From the NCBI GenBank assembly GCA_964480945.1, contig CAYZRX010000008.1, forward strand, positions 1 through 64,000: DNA of 64,000 bases, read 5' to 3'. Origin of the DNA: VGWB01 sp964480945. GTDB taxonomy: Bacteria; Bacteroidota; Ignavibacteria; UBA10030. This document shows positions 1 through 8,629 of this stretch, piece by piece. The position numbers and the translations under genes are program-made. Numbering within the stretch: position 1 is the stretch's first letter; each line of letters opens with the position of its first letter. Under the pieces are notes generated by a model that saw only the letters and a program-made list of their open reading frames with translations, searched no databases and was not told where the DNA came from.

Positions 1-13
1 ACAAACTCGAGCC

Positions 14-34
14 AGCCACTCTTGTGGCTTTTTT
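14..34 (+). terminator. Rho-independent terminator of a gene left of the window
   Basis: A 6-bp stem AGCCAC/GTGGCT with a TCTT loop is followed at once by six T on the + strand. No gene in the window ends just before it, so it most likely closes a + strand gene lying to the left. Confidence 0.7.
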
Positions 35-90
35 GCTGGGCCTCGTTGGGAAAATCGGAGTGCACGAAGGCCGCTCTCGTGCCGGCCTTC

Positions 91-387
91 TCACAATTTT
101 TCTATACGAACGATTTCGGCGATTGTCCCCCACATGTGAACGCTGGCTCGATCCCTCAGTTCCCTCACATCGTACCGTACCCGCAGGCCGTCCTTTCGAA
201 ATTCGTCCGGAAGATTGACGGGATCGTAGTTCCTGCCATCATCCCCCTTGATCCCGTAGAAACCTCCTTCGATGGGAAGAAAGATCACGGTTCCAGTGGA
301 CTTTGTCGTGTCGTAGCTTGCTGTCGTGCACGAGCACGCCACGATGCAACAGGCGAGCAGCGCAGTAATGAAGAGCGCTCGGTTCAT
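91..387 (-). CDS. Small lipoprotein of unknown function
   Basis: A 98-residue protein. It begins with a short Arg-containing n-region and a hydrophobic stretch ending in Cys-rich ACSC, which fits a lipoprotein signal (Cys about residue 18-20). The mature part (about 35-95) is a compact beta-rich domain with the pattern VIFLPIEGGFYGI and a later HMWG, consistent with a small OB-like fold. AAGGGAG lies upstream of the ATG. It starts 32 nt after the YetF-like gene and is probably co-transcribed with it. I recognise the sequence type but know no function for it. Confidence 0.7.
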   Translation of the reverse strand: MNRALFITALLACCIVACSCTTASYDTTKSTGTVIFLPIEGGFYGIKGDDGRNYDPVNLPDEFRKDGLRVRYDVRELRDRASVHMWGTIAEIVRIEKL

Positions 388-419
388 CGTTCATTTCTCC
401 CTTCGAAGTTGAAGCACCA

Positions 420-956
420 TCAAGAACTCTTTTTCGAAAGAAACCTGATATGATGGTGCGGACGCGCGGCGGTCGGCATCTCGTCGTTCTTCAGGACGCT
501 GATCGACCCGTCAATCTCAAGCACCGCGAGGTTCACGTTCGCCATGTCCACGATGCCGTGCTCCCGCAGCGCCTGGGAGAGCGCCTCGACGGTCACCTTT
601 TCCTTTGCCAGGTTCTCTTTCAGCACCTTACCGTGATGAATGAGGAGTCTCGGCGACCCCTCAAACACCCTCCTGGCACGCCTGCTGCGCCAGACAACCG
701 AAGTAACACCGGCGTTCAACGCCAGAAGCGTCGCAGCAGCTGCGACTCCTCCCGTCACGGATGTATCCGGGCCGGTCATAGCGTTTTGGACGGCGTTGGC
801 AATCAGAAGCAGCAACACCAGATCGAACGGCGTCATCTGCCCGATATCCCTCTTGCCGGTCAGACGAATGCCGAGCAAGACGATCCCGTAGATGATAGCT
901 GTGCGGAGGACAATTTCCGCGACCGTTCCAGTGACGTTCCACATGGCGAGCCTCAC
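420..956 (-). CDS. DUF421/YetF-family membrane protein
   Basis: A 178-residue protein with about three hydrophobic segments in residues 12-90, including the family-typical GKRDIGQMTPFDLVLLLLIAN stretch. A soluble YetF C-terminal domain follows, with PRLLIHHGKVL and later L.E.DGSISVL. The family sits in the inner membrane and its role is poorly defined; homologues affect spore envelopes and stress in Bacillus. It is somewhat shorter than the usual 220 or so residues but keeps both parts. A second ATG four codons in (MWNVTG) is an alternative start. It is followed by the small lipoprotein gene. Confidence 0.85.
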   Translation of the reverse strand: MRLAMWNVTGTVAEIVLRTAIIYGIVLLGIRLTGKRDIGQMTPFDLVLLLLIANAVQNAMTGPDTSVTGGVAAAATLLALNAGVTSVVWRSRRARRVFEGSPRLLIHHGKVLKENLAKEKVTVEALSQALREHGIVDMANVNLAVLEIDGSISVLKNDEMPTAARPHHHIRFLSKKSS

Positions 957-1186
957 ACCGATGGTTCTAGAAGGGAAGAAGGGTTGATTTCACTGCTCGA
1001 GCTTCGAATGTCGGGCAAAAATACCCTTTTCTCTCCAAAAAATCACCATGAACGTCAGGGTTGGTTCTTGCTTTCGGCGGAAAGTGGAGGAGAATTGTAT
1101 GAGAGAAACCATTTGCCCAAGACGAAAGCGTCGCTTGATCCTGGGCGCAGCAGCAGCTCATGCCGATGGCCCACACGTAGGATCGC

Positions 1187-2215
1187 TTACGGAACCCTCA
1201 GGACCTTCGCGCCCCGGACTCGTCCGGCCTTCAGCTCGGTTAAAGCCTCATTTGCTTCCTCGAGCTTGAATTCCTGAACTTCGGGCCTGATGCGCATCTC
1301 GGCAGCAAGTTGGAGGAACCCGCTGACGTCTCTTCGAGCGACGTTGGCGACGCTCTTGATCTCCTTCTCCATCCAGAGGTGAGCCGGATAGTCGAGTCGC
1401 TGCAGAGCGTCCTTATCGACCTCCTCCTTCCGAATCGCGTTGATCACGAGTCTTCCGCCGGGCTCCAGATTCTTGAGGGCTTCGACAACCGGTGTCCACG
1501 CGGGCGTTGTGTCGATGATGGAGTCGAGCTTTTCCGGTGACGGCTCCGAAGTTTCACCCGCCCAGACCGCCCCAAGCTCCCGGGCAAACGCTCGCTCCTG
1601 CTCGTTTCGGGCGAAGACAAAGATCTTCGAGCCGGGAAAACGATGACGGGCCATCTTGAGTACAAGATGTGCCGACGCGCCGAAGCCGGTGAGCCCGAGA
1701 TTCGCTCCGTCTTTCAACCCCGTCAGCCGCAGCGACCGATAGCCGATAGCGCCAGCACACAGAAGGGGAGCTGCTTCCGCGTCGGAGAAGACCTTCGGGA
1801 TGATGTAGGCAAAGTCCTCATGGACAGCCATGAGCTCCGCGTATCCGCCGTTGGCGTCTCTTCCCGTCGCTCGGAAGTCGGGACAGAGATTCTCTTCCCC
1901 TGCGCGGCAGAACTTGCACGTTCCACACGCGGAGAAGATCCACGCGATGCCGACGCGATCACCCGACCGAAATCGGGTTGCCCCAGGACCGACCGACTCA
2001 ACCCTGCCGACCACCTGGTGGCCAAGAACTATCGGAAAGCGAGGCGGAGGAGTGCGGCCCTCGATCTCATCCAGCTCCGTGTGACAGACACCGCAGGCCG
2101 AGATTCTTACAAGAATTTCCTTCTCCTTCGGCGTCGGGTTCGGAAGCTCTGCCACTTCCAGAGGAGATTTCTCGTCTCTGAAATCAGAGGTCTTCTTCAG
2201 CACCATCGCTTTCAT
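1187..2215 (-). CDS. Zinc-dependent alcohol dehydrogenase (CAD2-like)
   Basis: A 342-residue medium-chain dehydrogenase/reductase that probably oxidises an alcohol or reduces an aldehyde with NAD(P). The catalytic zinc motif is in SACGVCHTEL and the GHQVVG segment. The structural zinc is in the four-Cys CGTCKFCRAGEENLC loop. The Rossmann glycine motif is in GLTGFGASAH. The open frame runs on upstream to 2419, but the ATG at 2215 is preceded by GGAGGAG at proper spacing and begins the conserved MKAMVLKK, so it was chosen. The sequence style matches the CAD2 subgroup. The substrate cannot be read from sequence. Confidence 0.88.
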   Translation of the reverse strand: MKAMVLKKTSDFRDEKSPLEVAELPNPTPKEKEILVRISACGVCHTELDEIEGRTPPPRFPIVLGHQVVGRVESVGPGATRFRSGDRVGIAWIFSACGTCKFCRAGEENLCPDFRATGRDANGGYAELMAVHEDFAYIIPKVFSDAEAAPLLCAGAIGYRSLRLTGLKDGANLGLTGFGASAHLVLKMARHRFPGSKIFVFARNEQERAFARELGAVWAGETSEPSPEKLDSIIDTTPAWTPVVEALKNLEPGGRLVINAIRKEEVDKDALQRLDYPAHLWMEKEIKSVANVARRDVSGFLQLAAEMRIRPEVQEFKLEEANEALTELKAGRVRGAKVLRVP

Positions 2216-2387
2216 CTGGTTAACCGCTCCTCCTTTACTTTCCCGCAACACGACCTTACAGGGACCGCAACGCTGAAGCTGTTGGAGTTCGATCTCTCTG
2301 GCTCGTGAGCACAGAAACAACGAAGCACAGAGAATGACTCGTCCAGCGGCATTCCCTGTGCTCTCATGGCACGGAGATCGTCGTCTC

Positions 2388-3443
2388 CTACTCCCACCTT
2401 CCCGCGATCTTCGCCCCACACTTAAAGCAACTTCCGTTCTTGATCCTGTTACTCATCACACGGAACCCCCAGCGCTCGACCAGCGTCGTCCCGCACGACG
2501 GGCAGAACGTGTTCTCCGTCTCACCGACCTCACCGGGACGATTGCCTGCGTAAACATGATGAAGCCCTGCCTTCAGCCCGATCTCTCGAGCCCGAAGCAG
2601 AGTGTTCGGCGGCGTGTCGCCCGGTTCGGTCATTCGATAGTCTCTGTGGAAGGCCGTGACGTGCCACGGAATGTCGGGCGAGACGGACACGAGGAATTTC
2701 GCGATATCGGCGAGCTCTTCAGCGGAGTCGTTGAACCGCGGCACGATGAGCGTAACGACCTCAACCCAGAAGTCCTTTTTATGGAGGGTCTTGATAGTAT
2801 CGAGCACGTTCTGGAGGATCCCGCCGAGCTGTGCGTACGATTTTTGCCGGAAACCCTTGAGATCGACCTTGTAAAGATCAACCCACGGCCGGAGATACTC
2901 CAACACCTGCGGCGTACCGTTTCCGTTTGAAACGTAGGAGGTCGCAAGGCCAACCCGCTTCGCCAGCTTGAAAATCTCCACCGCCCACTCGCTCGTGATC
3001 AGCGGCTCGTTGTAGGTGCTCGTCACCACTTTCGCTTTCGACCGCACTGCGGCATCAACAAACGCCTCAGGCGTCAGGTAGTCGATACCGGAGACTGCGG
3101 CGGGATCTCGCAGCGCCTGCGATGTGATCCAGTTTTGACAATACCCACAACGGTAGTCGCAGCCGAGCATGCCGAAGCTGAGCGCCTTCGCGCCCGGATA
3201 CGCATGGAAAAACGGCTTTTTCTCGATCGGATCGAGCGCGACGCCGGCAGTGTAGCCCCACGGTACGTAGAGCTTCCCGTCCCGATTGAATCGCACACGG
3301 CAGATGCCGTCCCGTCCGGGCGGAATCTTGCAGCGATGCCCGCACGTAAAACAACGGACCCAGTTGTCGGGCATCTTCTCGTAGATGTCCCCTTCCTTCG
3401 TGTGCTGCGAAAGAAGCTCCTTCAGTGTTGTCACTTCTGCCAT
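2388..3443 (-). CDS. amrS: AmmeMemoRadiSam-system radical SAM enzyme (AmrS-like)
   Basis: A 351-residue protein. The N-terminus carries a zinc-type set of cysteines (C31, C34, C38, C48). A PflA-like radical SAM core follows, with the CxxxCxxC motif at C95/C99/C102 (CDYRCGYCQNW). The C-terminus is an extra zinc ribbon (CPSC...CFKC, about 317-343). This layout is that of the AmrS group, which usually accompanies the AmmeMemo and AMMECR1 proteins. Neither partner is visible here. The downstream dehydrogenase starts 172 nt later on the same strand. The substrate of the system is not established. Confidence 0.85.
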   Translation of the reverse strand: MAEVTTLKELLSQHTKEGDIYEKMPDNWVRCFTCGHRCKIPPGRDGICRVRFNRDGKLYVPWGYTAGVALDPIEKKPFFHAYPGAKALSFGMLGCDYRCGYCQNWITSQALRDPAAVSGIDYLTPEAFVDAAVRSKAKVVTSTYNEPLITSEWAVEIFKLAKRVGLATSYVSNGNGTPQVLEYLRPWVDLYKVDLKGFRQKSYAQLGGILQNVLDTIKTLHKKDFWVEVVTLIVPRFNDSAEELADIAKFLVSVSPDIPWHVTAFHRDYRMTEPGDTPPNTLLRAREIGLKAGLHHVYAGNRPGEVGETENTFCPSCGTTLVERWGFRVMSNRIKNGSCFKCGAKIAGRWE

Positions 3444-3640
3444 AGATTCACCTGCTCAAATGTACGATTGCCGCTTGCCGATGTCAAGCAATTGCCACCG
3501 ATGATAAAAGTGACGACGGAATAACGAGACAAAACGAAGAGTTTGGACCAGACGGCTCGAGCAGGTCCGGTACAAATGCGAAACAAGTTTTCTGCTTCTC
3601 AACATTTGGAATGACTCACTTGAATGGACGTGAGAGATCC

Positions 3641-3671
3641 TTGCATGTTTCGTATTGGTGCGATACCTTTT
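3641..3671 (+). promoter_or_regulatory. Bacteroidota-type promoter for the zinc-ribbon gene
   Basis: TTG at 3641-3643, 20 nt, then TACCTTTT at 3664-3671, close to the known -33/-7 consensus TTTG-N19-21-TAnnTTTG. The expected start of transcription (about 3678) lies just ahead of GGGAGGG (3678-3684) and the ATG at 3693. Confidence 0.5.
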
Positions 3672-3692
3672 CGCCAAGGGAGGGTCCAAAAG

Positions 3693-3851
3693 ATGGATGC
3701 ACTCGTCATCAACCATTGTGCAATCTGTGGCGAGGAGATCGAGCCGGAGGACGAATACTGCTGCAAGTGCCTGCGAGAGAAGGAGAACCTTGAGTCCTGC
3801 CCCTGCTGCGGGAAGATCATCTGCGAGTGTGAAGTGGGGGTAGGGGACTGA
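3693..3851 (+). CDS. Small double zinc-ribbon protein
   Basis: A 52-residue protein with eight or more cysteines arranged as knuckles: CAICGEE, YCCKC, CPCCGK and a final CEC, so it should bind one or two zinc ions. An in-frame extension to 3624 exists, but GGGAGGG sits 8 nt before the ATG at 3693 and a promoter-like pair (3641-3671) overlaps the extension, so the short form is preferred. It is convergent with endonuclease IV. No function can be assigned; such miniproteins often mediate protein or nucleic-acid contacts. Confidence 0.65.
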   Translation: MDALVINHCAICGEEIEPEDEYCCKCLREKENLESCPCCGKIICECEVGVGD

Positions 3852-3854
3852 GAA

Positions 3855-3886
3855 GAAGACGGAAGAGTGGAGTAATGGAATGATGG
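3855..3886. repeat. Degenerate 8-nt tandem array
   Basis: Four consecutive octamers each end in GG: GAAGACGG, AAGAGTGG, AGTAATGG and AATGATGG. It lies directly after the zinc-ribbon stop codon. The period is exact and the bases inside the unit are degenerate. Confidence 0.5.
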
Positions 3887-3965
3887 GGGCAATGCATCGG
3901 CTGACGGGGGTTGGCCAGCCGCATCGACGTGCTGGTTTCCGTATCCATCCTTCGTAGTGCATTTC

Positions 3966-3993
3966 CCGTCTCACGTCTTCCATCTTACGTTTC
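3966..3993. repeat. Degenerate 7-nt tandem array
   Basis: Four consecutive heptamers CCGTCTC, ACGTCTT, CCATCTT and ACGTTTC run into the last codon of the endonuclease IV gene. It shares an intergenic space with the 8-nt array at 3855. Confidence 0.45.
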
Positions 3994-4885
3994 ACTTTGT
4001 GCTTGCTACCTCCTCGCGTTTCACCAACCCGCGCAACACTCTCATATTTCTCACATCCTCCTTCATCTCCGGACCCTTCGGTGTTTCCAGGATCTTCGGA
4101 ATATTCCTGAATCGCTCGTCGTTCATCAGATAACGAAACCCCGCCTTGCCGATTTTTCCCTTTCCGATATGTTCGTGCCGATCGACGTGAGAACCCAGCT
4201 CTCGCTTTGAATCGTTCACATGGAACGCGACCAAGCGGTCCAGCCCGATTACTTCATCAAACTCTCTGAACGTCGCTTCATACCCTTCCACAGTTGAGAT
4301 GTCGTACCCCGCCGCAAAGACATGGCACGTGTCGACACACACCGCCATCCGTTCCTTCTCATCAACACCGTCAATAATTGCCCGCAGCTGTTCGAACCGA
4401 TAACCGATCGCCGTGCCCTGGCCAGCGGTCGTCTCGAGGACACTCTTTACGTTATAGCCCTGTGTCTGCTCGTGGATGATGTTGAGCGACTCTGCGATGC
4501 GCTTGATCCCTTCCCGTTCCCCCGCACCTATATGGGATCCAGGATGAAAATTCAAGTATGCGACACCAAGCGCTTCCGCGCGGTCGAGCTCATCTTTAAG
4601 CGCGGCGCGCGACTTCTGCAAGATCCTTTTGTCCGTCGCAGCGAGATTGATGAGGTAGGTGTCGTGGACCACCACGGGATCGATGCTTGATTCCGACAAG
4701 AGCTTTTTGTAGGTTGAAATGTCATCTTCTGACAGCGGCTTGCCCTTCCATTGTGTGTTGTTCTTCACAAACATCTGCATCGTGGTGCAGCCAATTTTCA
4801 TCGCTCGTTCGACAGCGGTGGGTACGCCGCCCGCAATGGACATGTGAGCGCCGAGAAGGATGGTGCGATCGGATGATCGGGACAT
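3992..4885 (-). CDS. nfo: Endonuclease IV (deoxyribonuclease IV)
   Basis: A 297-residue AP endonuclease of the Nfo family, which cuts DNA 5' to abasic sites in base-excision repair. The metal-binding TIM-barrel motifs are present: GAHMSIAGG near the start, NFHPGSHIGAG, LETTAGQG, VDTCHVFAAGYD, FHVNDSK, DRHEHIGKG and a final LETP. An in-frame TTG at 4912 would add nine residues. However, a promoter-like -7 element (4917-4924) would start transcription near 4910, so the ATG at 4885 is preferred. The C-terminus runs into a short 7-nt array. Confidence 0.95.
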   Translation of the reverse strand: MSRSSDRTILLGAHMSIAGGVPTAVERAMKIGCTTMQMFVKNNTQWKGKPLSEDDISTYKKLLSESSIDPVVVHDTYLINLAATDKRILQKSRAALKDELDRAEALGVAYLNFHPGSHIGAGEREGIKRIAESLNIIHEQTQGYNVKSVLETTAGQGTAIGYRFEQLRAIIDGVDEKERMAVCVDTCHVFAAGYDISTVEGYEATFREFDEVIGLDRLVAFHVNDSKRELGSHVDRHEHIGKGKIGKAGFRYLMNDERFRNIPKILETPKGPEMKEDVRNMRVLRGLVKREEVASTK

Positions 4886-4916
4886 GGGATGATGTAAATG
4901 ATCGAGAATCAAATAG

Positions 4917-4947
4917 CAAAATTACGGACCCAAAATCAATGTGAGAA
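4917..4947 (-). promoter_or_regulatory. Bacteroidota-type promoter for nfo
   Basis: On the - strand the -7 element TAATTTTG (4917-4924) matches TAnnTTTG fully. The -33 position, 20 nt upstream, reads TTC instead of TTG. The predicted start near 4910 gives a leader of about 25 nt before the nfo ATG. Confidence 0.4.
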
Positions 4948-5031
4948 CAGTCTCTGGAATTGCGCCGCCGTTCAACGTTCGCGATCCTGTCCTCTGATGC
5001 ACTGTTCTGGTCTCTGCTTTTCGACCCCTGT

Positions 5032-6210
5032 ATGTCGATTCTCTCAGCCCTCCAAAAAAAGAAATCCAGACTTGTCGTCGGCCTGATGTCCGGGACGTCT
5101 GCCGACGGCATCGACGCCGCGCTCGTCCGCATCTCCGGCAAGGGCACCTCAACGCACATCGCCCAGCTTGCGTCTGACACGTATCCGTATCCGGCGCGCC
5201 TTCGCAAGCTCATTCTTCAGAATTCGCTTCCCGGCAAAGGCAGCGTAGACGTGCTGTGCGATCTTAACATTCTCATCGCTCATTTCTTCGCTGGTGCGGT
5301 CAGGAAGATCTCCCGAAAAGGCCGCGTAGGGCTCCCAGAAATCGATCTCATCGGATCGCACGGACAGACGGTTCACCATCGTCCCGAGCCGAGGAGGATG
5401 TTCGGCAAAGCCCTCCGCTCAACTCTTCAAATCGGCGATCCTTCGACGATCGCCAAGCTCACCGGCATTCCCACCGTCGGTGATTTCCGACTCGCTGATA
5501 TGGCTGTCGGCGGTGAGGGAGCGCCGCTCGTTCCATTTTTCGATTTCCTGATGTTTCGCTCGAAGACCAAGAACCGTATCCTTCTGAATCTCGGCGGGAT
5601 CGCTAATTTCACGGTCCTTCCAAAGAACTGCTCGATCACGCAGGTGCTGGCATTCGATACCGGTCCCGCGAATATGCTGATCGATGCGCTGATGATGAAA
5701 CTCTACGGAAAGAAAGAGGACACCGGCGGACGGATCGCGTTGAGAGGCTCGATCATCCCGGGGCTGCTCTTCGATCTCATGTCTCTTCCCTACTTCAAGC
5801 AGCGGCCGCCAAAGTCGACTGGGAGAGAGGTCTTTGGGCCGATGCTGCTCCCGAGAATAGTAAAGTACAAAGCCGGGTTGCGTCGAGAGGACTTGATTGC
5901 CAGCGTGACGGAACTGACAGCGTTTTCGGTCTTCGATCAATACAAACGCTTCGTAGCAGATCGGATGAATGTGGACGAAGTCCTCGTCAGCGGTGGGGGC
6001 GTGCACAACCGCGCCATTATGGAAGCTCTCAAGGACTATTTCCGGCCGGCCAACGTGCGACGGATTGAATCGACGGGCTTTTCATCCGATGCGAAAGAGG
6101 CAGTGTGCTTCGCGGTCCTTGCAAACGAAACGATCTCTGAACGACCGGGAAATCTTCCGGGCGTTACAGGAGCTGCGCGGCCAGTCGTTCTCGGCAAGAT
6201 CTGCCTTTGA
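5032..6210 (+). CDS. anmK: Anhydro-N-acetylmuramic acid kinase
   Basis: A 392-residue ASKHA-fold kinase that phosphorylates and hydrates 1,6-anhydro-MurNAc in peptidoglycan recycling. Visible motifs are GLMSGTSADGIDAAL near the N-terminus (nucleotide loop), GSHGQTVHHRP, FDTGPANMLIDAL and the C-terminal VSGGGVHN. An upstream in-frame start at 4960 would add 24 residues without homology, so the ATG at 5032 is used. It is divergent from nfo. The MFS gene follows 23 nt after the stop. No other recycling genes are in the window. Confidence 0.93.
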   Translation: MSILSALQKKKSRLVVGLMSGTSADGIDAALVRISGKGTSTHIAQLASDTYPYPARLRKLILQNSLPGKGSVDVLCDLNILIAHFFAGAVRKISRKGRVGLPEIDLIGSHGQTVHHRPEPRRMFGKALRSTLQIGDPSTIAKLTGIPTVGDFRLADMAVGGEGAPLVPFFDFLMFRSKTKNRILLNLGGIANFTVLPKNCSITQVLAFDTGPANMLIDALMMKLYGKKEDTGGRIALRGSIIPGLLFDLMSLPYFKQRPPKSTGREVFGPMLLPRIVKYKAGLRREDLIASVTELTAFSVFDQYKRFVADRMNVDEVLVSGGGVHNRAIMEALKDYFRPANVRRIESTGFSSDAKEAVCFAVLANETISERPGNLPGVTGAARPVVLGKICL

Positions 6211-6233
6211 CGGGAGGTAAGCGGGACATTCCA

Positions 6234-7421
6234 ATGGGCGTTCAGAGGGAAAAGCTTGTCGTGATGTTCACGGTGTTCGTCGACGTGATCGGCATTGGCA
6301 TCGTCATACCGATCCTGCCGTTCTACGTCGGCTCGTTCGGCGCCTCCCCGTTCGTCATAACGCTCCTGTTCGCCACGTACGCTTTCTGTTCCTTCCTCAG
6401 CAGCCCTCTGTTTGGGGCTCTCTCGGACAAGGTGGGCCGGCGGCCCCTTCTGATCGTGAGTATCTCCAGCACCGCGCTGGGATGGTTCGTCTTTGCAGGC
6501 GCGTCGAGCATCCCGCTCCTCTTCCTCGGACGCATCATCGATGGCTCGGCCGCCGGAAACTTCACCGTAGCTCAAAGCTCTCTCGTCGATCTTGCCCGAA
6601 ACGACAAGGAGCGTTCCGCCAATCTGGGACTTATCGGCGCGACCTTTGGGATCGGGTTGATGCTTGGACCGTTCCTCGGCGGGGTTCTGAGCACGGTATC
6701 GCATGCGTTCCCGTTCTGGTTCGTCGGCATCCTCGCAACGACAAACGCCATCCTGGCGTATTTTTTTCTGCCTGAGACGCACAAGCGGCGCGATTCGCAA
6801 GCGAAGCTTTCCTTCAATCCGCTGACCCCTCTGGCGCGCGCGGCTTTGAACGTGAATCTCCGCGGCCTGCTCATCAGCTGGATCCTCTTTGCACTCTCGA
6901 TCGCCGCATCGCAGTCAATCTTCGCGTTGTACGGTCAGCATGCCTTTGGGTTTGATGCCCTGACAACGGGTCTGGTCTTTGCTTTAACAGGAATCTTTGC
7001 CGTGCTAAACCAAGCGGTGCTCTTGAAGCGTCTCTGGCTTCCTCATTTCACCGCAAAGCGACTGGAGGCTCTGATGATCGCGATGCTCGGAATGAGTTTC
7101 CTGGTCATGGGTTTGCGCGTGATGTCTCTGTTCATCCTCGCGCTTCCGTTCTTCGCCACCAGCCAGTCCGTCCTCCGGGTCGTCGTGACGAGCCAGGTCG
7201 CGGGGAGGGCCGATCCATTGATGAAGGGCGAGGCCATCGGCATCCTTTCCTCCCTGATGTCTGCCTGCATGATCATCGGGCCGATTCTCTCCGGGGCCCT
7301 GTTCGAGTTGCACGACAGCCTTCCTTACCTTGGCGCAACGGCGGTCATGGCGCTCTCACTCACAATCGCTCTAAGGTTTCGACGTCCCCCCGCCCATCGT
7401 TCTTCCGAGGCTCAGGCTTGA
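6234..7421 (+). CDS. MFS transporter, TetA/DHA1-like
   Basis: A 395-residue, 12-helix major facilitator. The motif A loop between helices 2 and 3 reads GALSDKVGRRPLL, and helix 5 carries GATFGIGLMLGPFLGG, the antiporter motif C region of drug/H+ exporters. This pattern is closest to the tetracycline-resistance TetA/multidrug group, but the substrate cannot be deduced. CGGGAGGTAA lies 14-20 nt upstream of the ATG. A TTG at 6207 overlapping the anmK stop is a possible longer start. Expression is probably coupled to anmK. Confidence 0.88.
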   Translation: MGVQREKLVVMFTVFVDVIGIGIVIPILPFYVGSFGASPFVITLLFATYAFCSFLSSPLFGALSDKVGRRPLLIVSISSTALGWFVFAGASSIPLLFLGRIIDGSAAGNFTVAQSSLVDLARNDKERSANLGLIGATFGIGLMLGPFLGGVLSTVSHAFPFWFVGILATTNAILAYFFLPETHKRRDSQAKLSFNPLTPLARAALNVNLRGLLISWILFALSIAASQSIFALYGQHAFGFDALTTGLVFALTGIFAVLNQAVLLKRLWLPHFTAKRLEALMIAMLGMSFLVMGLRVMSLFILALPFFATSQSVLRVVVTSQVAGRADPLMKGEAIGILSSLMSACMIIGPILSGALFELHDSLPYLGATAVMALSLTIALRFRRPPAHRSSEAQA

Positions 7422-7446
7422 TGCAGGGCTGGATCAGCGGGGTCCT

Positions 7447-7490
7447 CCAAAAACAGAAAAGCCCGAACCCTCTCTGTAGGATTCGGGCTT
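7447..7490 (-). terminator. Terminator between convergent MFS and TPR genes
   Basis: A stem of AAGCCCGAA with TTCGGGCTT (7459-7490, one bulged base) faces a T-rich tail on the - strand (TTTTCTGTTTTT). It therefore best serves the TPR gene and could also stop + strand transcription. Confidence 0.75.
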
Positions 7491-7509
7491 CTGCCTCGCA
7501 ACAGGATGC

Positions 7510-8313
7510 TCATTCCCCTTTGATCTCATCGAGAAGCTCTTGCGCTTCCGTTCGGAATTGAGCGTCATCTTCGTCGAGCGTGGGCAGCGTTTTAATGGCG
7601 TCAAGGTGCGCGCGGGCCTTGTCGTATTCCTCAAGCTCAATGTAGGCGCGGGCGCAGTCAATGCGGTACATGATGAAATCCGGCCTCAGCGCGATCGCCT
7701 TCTCATAATTCTTCACCGCATCGTCCAGGTTTGCCCAGCCGAGCCCTAACGGCCAGCGGATGATCCTCGGCTTTTCGCTCACCTTCATATGCGTCCGACC
7801 GAGAACGTAGTACGCGCTTGCGTTCGTCGAATCCAGAACGATTGCTTTCTCGCAGTCGGCCCTCGTCTGTTTGACCAGATCGAGCGACTCCCACACTCCT
7901 TTGAAGAGCGCGATGCGGCCATTAGCGATCGCTCTCCTTGCAAAGCCCATCGAACCATTCGGATTCGCGGCAACAGCCTTGATGGCAAACTCAAGGGCCT
8001 TCTCATACGTTTGAAGCTGCTGGCTCTTTTCCTGATCGTTCTTCGCAGGTTGGTGCTCCCCGATGTCGATGTACGCCCGGCTGATTCGCCAGAGGGCCTC
8101 ATAGTTGGTCGTATCCAGCGCGAGTGCTGCCTGGTAGGTCTCGAGAGCTTTTCGGTTGTCGAAGGTCTGCTCGGCGTACACGTCCCCCTGAGCGAGAAGC
8201 TGTTGGACACGAGATGAGTCGGGGGAAGCCGCGAAAGCGCGTGGGACCGAAAAAATAGCAAAGAAACAGGAAGAGAGGATGAACGCCAATCCCGATCGAA
8301 GGGTAGTTTTCAC
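7510..8313 (-). CDS. Exported TPR-repeat protein
   Basis: A 267-residue protein starting at a GTG with GGGAGAG 7 nt upstream. It has a Sec signal peptide of about 28 residues (ending PRAFA). The rest is a tetratricopeptide solenoid: helices such as NYEALWRISRAYIDIGE, AYYVLGRTHMKVSE and MYRIDCARAYIELEEYDKA show the W/L/G/Y/A/P spacing of TPR motifs. It resembles periplasmic TPR proteins with the RMD1-like insert IIRWPLGLGWANLDDA. It probably acts as a protein-binding scaffold. Longer upstream frames lack a credible signal or ribosome site. Confidence 0.8.
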   Translation of the reverse strand: MKTTLRSGLAFILSSCFFAIFSVPRAFAASPDSSRVQQLLAQGDVYAEQTFDNRKALETYQAALALDTTNYEALWRISRAYIDIGEHQPAKNDQEKSQQLQTYEKALEFAIKAVAANPNGSMGFARRAIANGRIALFKGVWESLDLVKQTRADCEKAIVLDSTNASAYYVLGRTHMKVSEKPRIIRWPLGLGWANLDDAVKNYEKAIALRPDFIMYRIDCARAYIELEEYDKARAHLDAIKTLPTLDEDDAQFRTEAQELLDEIKGE

Positions 8314-8629
8314 TGTGGTGCTCTCCCGTGTTGTGGGAAAATGGTGAGGTGCCCAGCTGGGCAAAGCGACTGTGGGACACTGCGTATGGTCGAAATGCGA
8401 ACTGCATACTCGTGCCGCTTCCATAGAGTGATTCTGTGTTTGTCGATAACGCGACTGCAAATGGAAACGAGCACTACTGCCTTTTGGGAAAGGGCTCAGA
8501 CAAGAAACACAAGATTTTCCCGCAACCATAAAGAACTAAAAACAGCGGGATCTCCCGCTTTCTGGATTCCGCTCCCAAGGCGGGATTCTGAACAGCGGAA
8601 CCGTTCAGCGGGACTTTCTCGAGGTGGCT
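8314..8629. other. Intergenic region, no gene seen
   Basis: Between the starts and stops of two - strand genes. It holds the terminator at 8536-8559 and the upstream region of the TPR gene. No convincing promoter pair or open frame was found in the rest. Confidence 0.5.
8536..8559 (-). terminator. Terminator of the etfB-etfA-bfn operon
   Basis: A perfect 7-bp stem AGCGGGA/TCCCGCT with a 2-nt loop is followed on the - strand by GTTTTTAG. It lies about 70 nt past the stop of the bifunctional nuclease gene. Confidence 0.7.

Noticed and set aside
4886..4912. TTG start for nfo
   Set aside because: Would lie at or before the predicted transcript start and adds a non-conserved stretch.
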